Positions 15,858 to 28,699 of a stretch of 64,000 bases of DNA are shown here, in pieces. Numbering within the stretch: the stretch's first letter is position 1; every line of letters begins with the position of its first letter. Location of the stretch: the NCBI GenBank assembly GCA_965220305.1, contig OZ244817.1, positions 620,001-684,000 on the forward strand, written 5' to 3'. The translations under genes were made by a program, and so were the position numbers. The notes under the pieces are model-generated. The model was not told where the DNA came from, did no database searches, and was given only the letters and a program-made list of their open reading frames with translations. The DNA is from G965220305 sp965220305. GTDB taxonomy: Bacteria > Chloroflexota > Dehalococcoidia > Lucifugimonadales > UBA3495.

Positions 15858-16969
15858 CGACGGACAGCCCCAGGCGCTTATTCCACCCAGCCCTGGCACT
15901 GCCGGGCTGGGTGGTGGTGTTGGCTTCCGCCCTACTGATTGGCGGCTGCACCCAGGTTGCGCCTGCAACTACACCCACCCCTACTGCGGCGCCGGCGCCT
16001 ACACCAACACCTGTACCAACTTCCGCGCCCACCTTGGCCCCTTCTCCCGAACTACGGCTTCGGAGCTTTGAACCCGATTTCGATCCGGCTCCTGAGGCGG
16101 AAAAGTTGGCCCAAATTTTGCGGCTGCTGTCCCTGGCGCCGGCAGACCACGATAATTTCTACTTCGCGGACTTGCGGGAGATACAGGAGAACCCGGAAAT
16201 CGCCCAGCTCTTGCAACTAGAGAATCCCCTTTTCGCTCCGGCTGTCCCCCAGGCGGCCTCCGGCCAGGTGGACTGGCTGATGCTGGCGATGCGAAACGAA
16301 GACGAGGGCACATTGGCGGCCCTTGAAGGAACTTTAGGCTTGGAAGCCTTCCTACAGCTTGCCACCAGCCGAGGGGCTGTCGTTGAACCTCAACCGGAAA
16401 AGCACCGGAGCTACGAAATTTGGAAGGGCGACCTGTTCGGTCTGGCGTCCCTCTATCTGGCCGAACTGGACCAGTCAACCGTGCTGCTATCCTCGGAGAG
16501 CAACTTTTCCGCCGAATATTCTTCGGAAAGACTCAGAGAGGCGCTGGACAGCGCAGATGAGTTGAAAACCCACGCGGCGGCGGATGCAGAAACCTTGACC
16601 CTGATGAGGGGCCTGCCGACCGGGCTAATTACCGCATTGTCCAAGGACTGCCCGTCGCTGAAGACAGACCTCCCGTTGGGACAGCAAAGCCTGCCCAATT
16701 GCCGGGGCGTTGGCCTCACGGCCACGGTGTCGGAAGACGACATGCTTGAGGTACATGTTCTGCTGCATTTTGACAGGGCGGAGCAGGCCGGCGAGGCTCT
16801 GGCCAATGCGGAACGATTGATGATGATACTGGGCGGCACTGAGTCGCCCATAGACGAGGTGAACCTGCGTCAGGAAGGTCAACTCATCAGAGTTCGAGCG
16901 AGTGGAGGCGCTCAGGAAATGCTGAGCAGGTTGATGTCTGGGATAATGCGATTGGGAGAGGTACCCTAG
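15854..16969 (+). CDS. Predicted lipoprotein of unknown function (371 aa)
   Basis: An N-terminal signal with hydrophobic VVVLASALLIGGC ends in a lipobox (LIGGC), so the mature protein should be lipid-anchored outside the membrane. A Pro/Thr/Ala-rich linker of roughly 40 residues follows, then a ~300-residue domain without recognised motifs (LRSFEPDFDPAPEAEKLAQI ... GLMRGLPTGLITAL). The start overlaps the pyruvate kinase stop by four bases. The function is unknown; a surface substrate-binding or sensor role is only a guess. It converges on gltD with a 47-base gap. Confidence 0.75.
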   Translation: MTTDSPRRLFHPALALPGWVVVLASALLIGGCTQVAPATTPTPTAAPAPTPTPVPTSAPTLAPSPELRLRSFEPDFDPAPEAEKLAQILRLLSLAPADHDNFYFADLREIQENPEIAQLLQLENPLFAPAVPQAASGQVDWLMLAMRNEDEGTLAALEGTLGLEAFLQLATSRGAVVEPQPEKHRSYEIWKGDLFGLASLYLAELDQSTVLLSSESNFSAEYSSERLREALDSADELKTHAAADAETLTLMRGLPTGLITALSKDCPSLKTDLPLGQQSLPNCRGVGLTATVSEDDMLEVHVLLHFDRAEQAGEALANAERLMMILGGTESPIDEVNLRQEGQLIRVRASGGAQEMLSRLMSGIMRLGEVP

Positions 16970-17016
16970 TGAACAGCGGGGACCCCAACTCAACTGCACA
17001 TCTATCCGAGCGGGCC

Positions 17017-18471
17017 CTAGCGGCGGGCTGTCGAAGGCGGCAGCCGAGTGGCTCCCATGAGGTATTGATCCACGCCCCGAGCAACTTCCCTGCCCTCGGC
17101 TATGGCCCAGACCACCAGAGACTGGCCCCTGACCATGTCCCCTCCAGCGAACACCCCGGGAACGCTGGTCATCTTGTTGGCATCGACTTTCACGTTGCCC
17201 CGGTCGTCCAACTCCACGCCCAACTGGTCCAACATCCCCCCGTGCTCCGGATGCAAGAATCCCAGGGCCAGCAAGACCAACTCGGTTTCGATGGTGAACT
17301 CGCTGCCGGGAATTTCCTCCATCTGGGGGCGTCCGTTTTCGCCCGGCTTCCAGTCCACCTGCACCGCGTGCAAATGCTTCACCTGTCCGTCCACCCCGGA
17401 GAAGGACCTGGTCAGAATATTGTAGTCCCGAAGTCCGCCTTCCTCGTGGGCCCCGGAAGTACGCAATATGAGGGGCCACTGGGGCCAAGGATTGTTAGTG
17501 GCCCGTTCCGCCGGAGGCTCCGGCAGAAGCTCGTACTGGTAGACTATTTCCGCCCCCTGCCGGTGGGCCGTGCCCAAACAGTCGGCGCCGGTATCTCCCC
17601 CACCCAGGATAACTACCCGCTTACCCTCAGCGGTGATGCGCTCCGCCGGGTCAATGTGCTCCCCGGCCAGCAGGCGGTTCTGTTGGGGCAGGTAATCCAT
17701 CGCCAGGTGTACTCCATCCAATTCCCTACCGGGAATGGGCAGGTCACGGGCCTGGGTGGACCCGCCGGTGAGGCATACCACATCGAACTCGGCCCGCAAG
17801 TCCTCCACCGAGTAATCAATCCCGACGTTGACACCGGTGCGGAAGGTTATTCCCTCGTCGGCCATCATGTTGACGCGGCGACTAACCACCTCTTTATCCA
17901 GCTTGAAATTGGGGATGCCCAGCATTAGCAGACCGCCGACGTAGCCGGCGCGCTCGAATACCGTCACCCAGTGGCCGGCCCGGTTCAATTGTTGGGCTGC
18001 CGCCAGCCCGGAGGGGCCCGAGCCCACAACCGCAGCCTTTTTGCCGGTACGCACCGGGGGTGGCTCCGGCTTAATCCAGCCGTTTTCAAATCCCCGCTCG
18101 GCTATCTCTTCTTCGATGTACTCAATGGTAACCGGATCAGCGTTTATTCCCAGGACGCAGGAACCCTCGCAGGGCGCAGGGCAAATACGACCTGTGAACT
18201 CGGGAAAGTTGTTGGTCCCCAGGAGGATTTGCAGGGCACTCTGCCAGTTGCCCAGGTAGACCTGGTGATTGAACTCCGGGATTACGTTACCCAGGGGACA
18301 ACCCATGTGGCAGAAGGGCACGGCGCAGTCCATGCACCTGGCCCCCTGTTCCTTGGCCTGGTTCTCGGACCAACGAAGATGGTATTCCCGGTAGTCCTTT
18401 ACTCGCTCCGAGGTCGGACGGCGTTCCAACGGCATCCGTCCGAACTCCATAAATCCAGAGGGTTTACCCAT
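17017..18471 (-). CDS. gltD: Glutamate synthase small subunit (484 aa)
   Basis: FAD/NADPH-dependent subunit that feeds electrons to GltB for glutamine + 2-oxoglutarate to 2 glutamate. Cys clusters CMDCAVPFCHMGCPLGN and CPAPCEGSC near the N-terminus bind [4Fe-4S] centres. GSGPSGLAAAQQL (about 150) is the FAD Rossmann motif and VVILGGGDTGADC (about 290) the NADPH site; AGGDMVRGQSLVVWAIAEGR closes the FAD domain. ATG 18471 is preferred over an adjacent TTG at 18474. It lies 43 bases downstream of gltB in the same direction. Confidence 0.95.
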   Translation of the reverse strand: MGKPSGFMEFGRMPLERRPTSERVKDYREYHLRWSENQAKEQGARCMDCAVPFCHMGCPLGNVIPEFNHQVYLGNWQSALQILLGTNNFPEFTGRICPAPCEGSCVLGINADPVTIEYIEEEIAERGFENGWIKPEPPPVRTGKKAAVVGSGPSGLAAAQQLNRAGHWVTVFERAGYVGGLLMLGIPNFKLDKEVVSRRVNMMADEGITFRTGVNVGIDYSVEDLRAEFDVVCLTGGSTQARDLPIPGRELDGVHLAMDYLPQQNRLLAGEHIDPAERITAEGKRVVILGGGDTGADCLGTAHRQGAEIVYQYELLPEPPAERATNNPWPQWPLILRTSGAHEEGGLRDYNILTRSFSGVDGQVKHLHAVQVDWKPGENGRPQMEEIPGSEFTIETELVLLALGFLHPEHGGMLDQLGVELDDRGNVKVDANKMTSVPGVFAGGDMVRGQSLVVWAIAEGREVARGVDQYLMGATRLPPSTARR

Positions 18472-18514
18472 CAAATGCTACTTCCATTACGATAACGAAA
18501 ACTGAGTCAAAGTG

Positions 18515-23098
<4,584 letters not shown>

Positions 23099-23847
23099 GG
23101 GCGCGCTCCCCGGGCTTGCTTTCGCCAACAAAGACTAGATAAGGTCAATATTGGCGCCTTTAAAATCAATGGCCTGGAATTAACTCCGTTCAATCTCTAA
23201 AATTGGATTCCCAATCTTCGGTTGAACGGAAAGGGAAACGGAATCGCGGCTGGACGCTTTTATTAGCGTGACTCCAATATGTACCAGCGTCTGCGATGAA
23301 TCGTCGGATTGATCGATTCTCTGCGTAACTCTTACGGTGCCCTGTATGGGGATAGGGTACAGGTTTGTTAAATGTATCACAATAGTGGGGGGATGGACAG
23401 CATTATACACTGGAAGACGGCAGTTGAGTAGTCCCCGGAAGGCCCGACGAATTTTGTAACAAACCCGAAACTTTTGGCGGCGGCGGTAGCCAACCAAGGC
23501 GCTATCGCCCTGTACAGAACCTAAAAATCAGGAGCAACTTTACCGGGTCTTTCGGTTTGCAGGTAAAGGCAATTTCGTCCTAACGGGCAGGCCAACACCC
23601 CCACCGTCATCGCGGCCAAGGCCGGCCCCGTTGCAAGACCGTGACGAAACCCATACCTGGCCAACGGTCCTAACAGTTAGCGGAACTGTTGAATTGAGGA
23701 GCCGGATTCCCGCCTTCGTGGGAATGATGGGTCCTTTGCAATCCAATATGCGATTGCCCGGGTAACTCCAATGGTTGCGTTGACCGCCCCAGCCCACGGA
23801 CGTATACTCAAAGCTAGTAACTTTCTTGATTTGACGGAGGGAGAGCC
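23099..23847. other. Divergent intergenic region between gltB and rsfS
   Basis: No convincing gene in 749 bases. It should hold the gltB promoter, but no clear -35/-10 pair is visible. A minus-strand open frame at 23180-23497 has no recognisable features. A palindromic repeat lies at 23705-23759. Confidence 0.5.
23705..23759. repeat. Palindromic intergenic repeat (dispersed family)
   Basis: The hairpin ATTCCCGCCTTCGTGGGAAT is followed by ATCCAATATGCGATTGCCC (23741-23759). The latter is the exact reverse complement of 54999-55017, so this is a second member of the same dispersed family. Confidence 0.8.
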
Positions 23848-24192
23848 CTGCAATCGACGGAAGTAGCCCAACTTGTGGTGGAGGTAGCCTCGGAGAAATT
23901 AGCCGAGGATATTGTGATGCTGGACCTGCGCCGGGTTGCGCCCTTCGCCGACTATTTTGTTATCATGTCGGCCACATCAACCCGTCAAATCGAAGCCCTC
24001 GAAGAAGACCTGCGCCAGGCCCTCAAGTCCGCCGGGGTTAATCTGTTTCACCGGGAAGGTCGCCCGGCGTCGGGATGGGTGCTCTTAGACCTGAGCGACG
24101 TTATCGTGCACATCTTCGGCGAAGAAGAGCGCGAGTATTACGGGTTGGAGCGGCTTTGGTCCAGCGCCCCGCCGGTAGTCAGGATTCTGTAA
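23848..24192 (+). CDS. rsfS: Ribosome silencing factor RsfS/YbeB (114 aa)
   Basis: Binds ribosomal protein uL14 and blocks subunit joining in starvation. Diagnostic sequence: EKLAEDIVMLDLRRVAPFAD YFVIMSATSTRQ, then GWVLLDLSDVIVHIF and REYYGLERLW. The conserved region begins before the first GTG (23872/23875). In the same frame a CTG at 23848 lies seven bases behind a clean GGAGG (23836-23840), and no ATG, GTG or TTG is available further up before a stop at 23827. I therefore place the start at the CTG, giving LQSTEVAQLVVEVASEK. The 3' end overlaps ndk by 14 bases on the opposite strand. Confidence 0.85.
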   Translation: MQSTEVAQLVVEVASEKLAEDIVMLDLRRVAPFADYFVIMSATSTRQIEALEEDLRQALKSAGVNLFHREGRPASGWVLLDLSDVIVHIFGEEEREYYGLERLWSSAPPVVRIL

Positions 24193-24631
24193 CCCAGGAG
24201 TCGGTGCTCTTGGCGTAATTCAGAATCTCCAGGGGCTGGAAGAACAGACCAATCTCCCGCACCGCCGATTCTGGTCCGTCCGACCCATGCACCAAGTTCC
24301 GACCAATGTTCAGCCCCAGGTCGCCCCGGATGGTCCCCATGGGCGCGCTAACCGGGTTGGTGCTGCCCATAGTCTCGCGGACAACCTGCACCACATCCTC
24401 GGCCTCCCAGACCATCGCTACGATGGGCGACGAGGTGATAAAGTCCACCAGCCCCCGGAAGAAGGGCCGTTCCACATGCTCGCCGTAGTGCTCGTGGGCC
24501 AATTCTTCGCCTACCTGCATCAGCTTCATCGCCACCAGCTTTAGGCCCCGCCGCTCCAGCCGGGATATGACCTCTCCCACCAGCGAGCGTTGGACTCCGT
24601 CGGGCTTCACCAGCACCAGAGTCTGTTCCAT
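24179..24631 (-). CDS. ndk: Nucleoside diphosphate kinase (150 aa)
   Basis: Transfers the gamma-phosphate from ATP to nucleoside diphosphates. MEQTLVLVKPDGVQRSLVGE is the classic N-terminus, and NLVHGSDGPESA contains the phosphorylated His115. The length is standard with a slightly extended tail. GGAGAAACT just before ATG 24631 fixes the start; an upstream in-frame extension to 24682 lacks homology. It converges on rsfS with a short overlap and precedes no operon partner closely. Confidence 0.95.
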   Translation of the reverse strand: MEQTLVLVKPDGVQRSLVGEVISRLERRGLKLVAMKLMQVGEELAHEHYGEHVERPFFRGLVDFITSSPIVAMVWEAEDVVQVVRETMGSTNPVSAPMGTIRGDLGLNIGRNLVHGSDGPESAVREIGLFFQPLEILNYAKSTDSWVTES

Positions 24632-24774
24632 AGTTTCTCCTACTATCCAAATATCATTGCCGCATGGTGCGTCGGGACCCAAGCCTCGGAACTAGTCAAC
24701 CGGAGGCGCCGAGGCGTAGACCATCGTCCGGGGCCCGAGGTTTCTCGCCGTGGCGATCCAAGCTCTCCCCGGGA

Positions 24775-25464
24775 TTAGGGCTGTTGGCGGGTTTGGTCGC
24801 GGCGCTTGGGGCCGCCGATACTGGGCATTCGTAGATAGTAGGGTTGCAGAGCGGCCAGGTCGTCGACCCTCCCACGCGCCAACTCCCGGCCTCCCAACTC
24901 CGCCAGGGAGCAGGTCCTTGCCATGGGATTCGGCTTGGCAACCACCGCCCGGGACCCCAGCCTCTGCCGGATTAGCTCCGTCCAAGTTGCGGCCCCTTCG
25001 CCGCATATAATGGTCTGTTCTTCGATGCCCTCCAGCAGTTCTTGGGGCTCGCCGATAATGTCATCTCGGGTACGGACGCCATCGACGCCGAAAAGGGCGG
25101 TGGCTACCTCTTTCCTCCCGGCGTCAAGCCAGGCGCAGACCGGCAGACCGGACTCAAGCAGGGGATGAGCTTCCAGGTCCAGGGTGCCAACCCCAACCAA
25201 GGGCAGGTCCAACGCCAGGGCCAACCCCTTGGCCGCGCTCATACCTACTCGCAGGGCGCTGAACCCACCCGGCCCCAGGGCAATGCTGATTCCCGTGAGG
25301 TCACGGAGAGCAATTCCCTGTTCCCGGAGCAGGGAAGCCACCGTGGGCATCAACTCGGCGGTGTGGTTGCGGGTAGAGAACCAGCTTCGACAGGTCTGCA
25401 CCCTTCCTTCGCTGGACAGGGCAACTCCGGCGTACCTGGTGGAAGTATCAATAGCCAGCAGCAT
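24775..25464 (-). CDS. tsaB: tRNA N6-threonylcarbamoyladenosine protein TsaB (229 aa)
   Basis: ASKHA-fold scaffold protein of the t6A37 tRNA modification complex (with TsaC, TsaD and TsaE). MLLAIDTSTRYAGVAL and GPGGFSALRVGMSAAKGLALAL are diagnostic. Its ATG lies one base after the tsaE stop, so the genes are translationally coupled in the order thiL-tsaE-tsaB. Length and conserved blocks are normal. Confidence 0.93.
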   Translation of the reverse strand: MLLAIDTSTRYAGVALSSEGRVQTCRSWFSTRNHTAELMPTVASLLREQGIALRDLTGISIALGPGGFSALRVGMSAAKGLALALDLPLVGVGTLDLEAHPLLESGLPVCAWLDAGRKEVATALFGVDGVRTRDDIIGEPQELLEGIEEQTIICGEGAATWTELIRQRLGSRAVVAKPNPMARTCSLAELGGRELARGRVDDLAALQPYYLRMPSIGGPKRRDQTRQQP

Positions 25465-25465
25465 T

Positions 25466-25975
25466 CTAGGGGCAGACCTCCTCGGTAGTCGGGAAAAGTA
25501 GTTCCAAGTCTTTCAACAGGGGCCGGAACCGGCATCCGCTGCCAGCCAAGACTATAACCCTATCGGAGTCGCTTTTCCCGTACTCCAAGGAGATGCGCAG
25601 GGAGTCTTCGGGGAACAGTTCCTCCGCCCGGTCCGCCCACTCCACAACGCAGATGCCGTCGCCGAACAGTTGCTCCTCCAAGCCCAAGTCCCAGGCTTCC
25701 AGGGCGCTGGACACCCGGTATAAGTCCAGGTGGTACAGTTCCATCCTACCCCGATACTGGTTCATCAGAACAAAGGTGGGGCTGCGCGCGTGTCCTGGGA
25801 CATCCAGTCCCCAGGCGATTCCCTGGGTCAAGCAGGTCTTTCCGGCGCCCATAGGGCCTTCCAGCAGGTAGATGTCTCCCGGACCGGCGCGCCGGCCTAT
25901 GGCCCGACCCAGTTCCTGGGTATCCTCGGGACTGCGGGAAACAATCCGCAGCGTTGCCCCCTCCGCCTTACCCAA
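25466..25975 (-). CDS. tsaE: tRNA threonylcarbamoyladenosine biosynthesis ATPase TsaE, complete copy
   Basis: Small P-loop ATPase of t6A synthesis. Walker A GPMGAGKT, SPTFVLMNQY, LYHLDLYR and CVVEWADRAEELFP are all present, and this copy keeps the full C-terminus (PEDSLRISLEYG ... LLKDLELLF). The start is uncertain: a TTG at 25975 overlaps the thiL stop, while a CTG at 25951 has a perfect GGAGG (25960-25964) eight bases upstream, and the homologous second copy has an ATG five codons before that CTG. Frames open to 26023. It is part of a 1,316-bp tandem duplication and is presumably the functional copy. Confidence 0.85.
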   Translation of the reverse strand: MGKAEGATLRIVSRSPEDTQELGRAIGRRAGPGDIYLLEGPMGAGKTCLTQGIAWGLDVPGHARSPTFVLMNQYRGRMELYHLDLYRVSSALEAWDLGLEEQLFGDGICVVEWADRAEELFPEDSLRISLEYGKSDSDRVIVLAGSGCRFRPLLKDLELLFPTTEEVCP

Positions 25976-26924
25976 AGTGGTCCCAGCCCGCGGACCCGGC
26001 GACCGTCTCGTTGCCCTGGTCATCCACCAGCAACACCTGGCCTGGCGTTCCCGCCGTTATCTCCCCAATTACCGCTGCTCCCTCCGGGAGATCGGCAATT
26101 GCCCGGGACATCAGCGAGCTATCAGCGGCAAATAGCAGCAGGTAGTCTTCCCCGCCGCCGAGGGCCAACGCCAGACAATCTTCGGGGAAGGCCAACCGTA
26201 GCAGCCGATGGACTGGCACCTGGGCGGTAAACAACCTGGCCGAGACGCCGCTGGCCCGGCAGAGTTTGGACAAATCATCGACCAGGCCATCACTGACGTC
26301 CATCGCCGTCTTTACTCCGGCTTGGGCCAGCGACCGTCCTTCAGCTACCGCTGGAAGGGGCCTCCGGTGCCCCCGCCGGAGAAAATCGCCAGCTTCCTGG
26401 GGAGCCGAAAGGGCCTCCAGCATCAGTTTCAAACCACCGGCGGAGGTCCCAAGGTAGCCGGTGACCGCCACCTGATCGCCAGGTTTGGCCGTCGAGCGCA
26501 GCATGGGCTTTCCAGAATGGACGCCGGTAAGGGCGACAGTGACAAAGGCGACGGGTGAGCGCACCATGTCCCCACCGATGATTCCGACGCCGAACTCGTT
26601 GCCAATTTCCAGCATTCCCTGGTACATCTCTTGAATGTCGGCGACCTCGGTTTCGGGAGGCAGTCCCAGAGTTATCAGAGCATACAGGGGAAGTCCGCCC
26701 ATCGCCGCGATGTCACTGATATTGGCGGCCAGGGACTTCCAGCCCAGGTCGCGCCAAGGCGTGGTCTGGCGGGTGAAGTGGATGCCTTCCACCACCGTGT
26801 CAGTGGTGAATAGCTCGGTAGCCGGCCCCGACCGCCAAGCGGCGGTGTCGTCCCCGGTATCCACCATCAGGCCGAAGCCGAAGGCGGCCCCATTGTCCAG
26901 TCCGCCCCGCTCTTTAACCACCAT
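25968..26924 (-). CDS. thiL-like paralogue lacking the first 17 residues (318 aa)
   Basis: Second copy of the thiamine-monophosphate kinase gene created by the tandem duplication. It is almost identical to the upstream copy but starts at the internal MVVKERGGLDNGAAF, because the duplication joint lies just before this codon. GDDTAAW, IGGDMVRSP and DVSDGLVDDL are all retained. The lost N-terminal segment (MQIKDLGEFGLIDLLNE) forms part of the ThiL fold, so activity is doubtful, and no ribosome site precedes it. It overlaps the truncated tsaE copy by 11 bases. Translation could occur only by coupling. Confidence 0.75.
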   Translation of the reverse strand: MVVKERGGLDNGAAFGFGLMVDTGDDTAAWRSGPATELFTTDTVVEGIHFTRQTTPWRDLGWKSLAANISDIAAMGGLPLYALITLGLPPETEVADIQEMYQGMLEIGNEFGVGIIGGDMVRSPVAFVTVALTGVHSGKPMLRSTAKPGDQVAVTGYLGTSAGGLKLMLEALSAPQEAGDFLRRGHRRPLPAVAEGRSLAQAGVKTAMDVSDGLVDDLSKLCRASGVSARLFTAQVPVHRLLRLAFPEDCLALALGGGEDYLLLFAADSSLMSRAIADLPEGAAVIGEITAGTPGQVLLVDDQGNETVAGSAGWDHFG

Positions 26925-27282
26925 TGGGGAACAGTTCCTCCGCCCGGTCCGCCCACTCTACAACGCAGATGCCGTCGCCGAACAGTTGCTCCTCCAAGCC
27001 CAAGTCCCAGGCTTCCAGGGCGCTCGACACCCGGTATAAGTCCAGGTGGTACAGTTCCATCCTACCCCGATACTGGTTCATCAGAACAAAGGTGGGGCTG
27101 CGCGCGTGTCCCGGGACATCCAGTCCCCAGGCGATTCCCTGGGTCAAGCAGGTCTTTCCGGCGCCCATAGGGCCTTCCAGCAGGTAGATGTCTCCCGGAC
27201 CGGCGCGTCGGCCTATGGCCCGACCCAACTCCTGGGTATCCTCGGGACTGTGGGAAATAATCCGCAGCGTTGACGCCTCCAT
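26914..27282 (-). pseudogene. Truncated tsaE copy
   Basis: The first ~120 residues are present with intact Walker A GPMGAGKT and end at VVEWADRAEELFP, then NGG and a stop made by the duplication junction. The C-terminal part found in the complete copy is missing. Here the start region has an ATG (27282, MEASTLRIIS), where the complete copy has GCG, so the two copies differ at the initiation site. Confidence 0.85.
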
Positions 27283-27283
27283 C

Positions 27284-28291
27284 TTACCCAAAGTGGTCCC
27301 AGCCCGCGGACCCGGCGACCGTCTCGTCGCCCTGGTCATCCACCAGCAACACCTGGCCTGGCGTTCCCGCCATTATCTCCCCAATTACCGCTGCTCCCTC
27401 GGGGAGACCGGCAATTGCCCGGGGCATCAGCGAGCTATCGGCGGCAAATAGCAGCAGGTAGTCTTCCCCGCCGCCGAGGGCCAATGCCAAGCAGTCTTCG
27501 GGGAAGGCCAACCGCAGCAGCCGATGGACTGGCACCTGGGCAGTAAACAACCTGGCCGAGACGCCGCTGGCCCGGCAGAGCTTGGACAAATCATCGACCA
27601 GGCCATCACTGACGTCCATCGCCGTCTTTACTCCGGCTTGGGCCAGCGACCGTCCTTCAGCTACCGCTGGAAGGGGCCTCCGGTGCCCCCGCCGGAGAAA
27701 ATCGCCAGCTTCCTGGGGAGCCGAAAGGGCCTCCAGCATCAGTTTCAAACCACCGGCGGAGGTCCCAAGGTAGCCGGTGACCGCCACCTGATCGCCAGGT
27801 TTGGCCGTCGAGCGCAGCATGGGCTTTCCAGAATGGACGCCGGTAAGGGCGACAGTAACAAAGGCGACGGGTGAGCGCACCATGTCCCCACCGATGATTC
27901 CGACGCCGAACTCGTTGCCAATTTCCAGCATTCCCTGGTACATCTCTTGAATGTCGGCGACCTCGGTTTCGGGAGGCAGTCCCAGAGTTATCAGCGCATA
28001 CAGGGGAAGTCCGCCCATCGCCGCGATGTCACTGATATTGGCGGCCAGGGACTTCCAGCCCAGGTCGCGCCAAGGCGTGGTCTGGCGGGTGAAGTGGATG
28101 CCTTCCACCACCGTGTCAGTGGTGAATAGCTCGGTAGCCGGCCCCGACCGCCAAGCGGCGGTGTCGTCCCCGGTATCCACCATCAGGCCGAAGCCGAAGG
28201 CGGCCCCATTGTCCAGTCCGCCCCGCTCTTTAACCACCATTTCGTTGAGCAGGTCAATGAGACCGAACTCGCCCAAGTCTTTTATCTGCAT
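27284..28291 (-). CDS. thiL: Thiamine-monophosphate kinase ThiL, complete copy (335 aa)
   Basis: Phosphorylates thiamine monophosphate to the diphosphate cofactor, relevant to the ThDP enzyme in this window. AIR-synthetase fold with MQIKDLGEFGLIDLLNE, GDDTAAW, TDTVVEGIHF, IGGDMVRSP and DVSDGLVDDL. The usual GDDAA motif is GDDTA. The start is the ATG at 28291; no Shine-Dalgarno precedes it, but a strong promoter ends only about a dozen bases upstream, so the message is probably leaderless. It heads the thiL-tsaE-(thiL'-tsaE)-tsaB run. Confidence 0.92.
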   Translation of the reverse strand: MQIKDLGEFGLIDLLNEMVVKERGGLDNGAAFGFGLMVDTGDDTAAWRSGPATELFTTDTVVEGIHFTRQTTPWRDLGWKSLAANISDIAAMGGLPLYALITLGLPPETEVADIQEMYQGMLEIGNEFGVGIIGGDMVRSPVAFVTVALTGVHSGKPMLRSTAKPGDQVAVTGYLGTSAGGLKLMLEALSAPQEAGDFLRRGHRRPLPAVAEGRSLAQAGVKTAMDVSDGLVDDLSKLCRASGVSARLFTAQVPVHRLLRLAFPEDCLALALGGGEDYLLLFAADSSLMPRAIAGLPEGAAVIGEIMAGTPGQVLLVDDQGDETVAGSAGWDHFG

Positions 28292-28300
28292 GGCAAGGAG

Positions 28301-28329
28301 ATTATAGCTTGGGGCCGGGAGAGGGACAA
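28301..28329 (-). promoter_or_regulatory. Sigma70-type promoter of thiL, leaderless
   Basis: TTGTCC (28329-28324) and TATAAT (28306-28301) are separated by exactly 17 bases. The expected start point lies about three bases before ATG 28291. Confidence 0.75.
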
Positions 28330-28357
28330 GATGGGGGGAGGGGTTGGCAATCGGCTT

Positions 28358-28699
28358 TCATTGTGCCCGGTCTGTTCCAAGGGTGGCAAGCAACTGAGGA
28401 ACGTGGCGAACAACAACTTCCCAGACGATGTACAGGTCAACATCGTCATAGTTGTGGATTACTCGATTACGCATATCCACGATGCGACGCCAGGGAATCT
28501 GTGGGTAACGGCTCAAAACTTCAGCCTGGGTTCGGCCGGTGGCTTCACCCATGATTTCCACCGTCCTGATGACTGCGAATACCGTCTTATCGTCGGCGGT
28601 GAAATCCGGGAAGCCCATACCCGCCGTGAACTCCTGAGCCTTCTCAGCCGCATAGACAACATCGCCAAGGTAATCGGGGTAAGAGCGAGGGACGGTCAA
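28358..28699 (-). CDS. HepT/DUF86-type protein, putative RNase toxin (113 aa)
   Basis: HEPN-fold protein of the HepT (DUF86) family. YLGDVVYAAEKAQEFTAG, RTVEIMGEATGRTQAEV and WRRIVDMRNRVIHNYDDVD show the Rx4-6H catalytic motif (RNRVIHNY) intact. HepT cleaves RNA or is silenced by AMPylation from its MNT partner. The TTG start at 28699 overlaps the stop of the upstream MNT-like gene (TTTGACC), giving a normal family length; an ATG at 28744 is an alternative. It is paired with a nucleotidyltransferase that looks catalytically dead. Confidence 0.8.
   Translation of the reverse strand: MTVPRSYPDYLGDVVYAAEKAQEFTAGMGFPDFTADDKTVFAVIRTVEIMGEATGRTQAEVLSRYPQIPWRRIVDMRNRVIHNYDDVDLYIVWEVVVRHVPQLLATLGTDRAQ

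Larger units (their letters stand above)
25610..28241. repeat. 1,316-bp tandem direct duplication of tsaE-thiL
   Basis: Bases 25610-26925 and 26926-28241 are nearly identical, with a constant offset of 1,316 and scattered substitutions, including several near the tsaE start. The junction reads ccatt/ggggaacag at 26925/26926, with no obvious shared bases. Each unit runs from inside tsaE to codon 18 of thiL, so the duplication produced one truncated copy of each gene. Confidence 0.93.

Noticed and set aside
23180..23497. Minus-strand open frame between gltB and rsfS
   Set aside because: No recognisable motif or ribosome site, and unusual composition.
25610..28241. Tandem thiL/tsaE as pure assembly doubling
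   Set aside because: The copies differ at many positions and the junction is a clean novel join, so a real duplication is favoured, though reads should confirm it.
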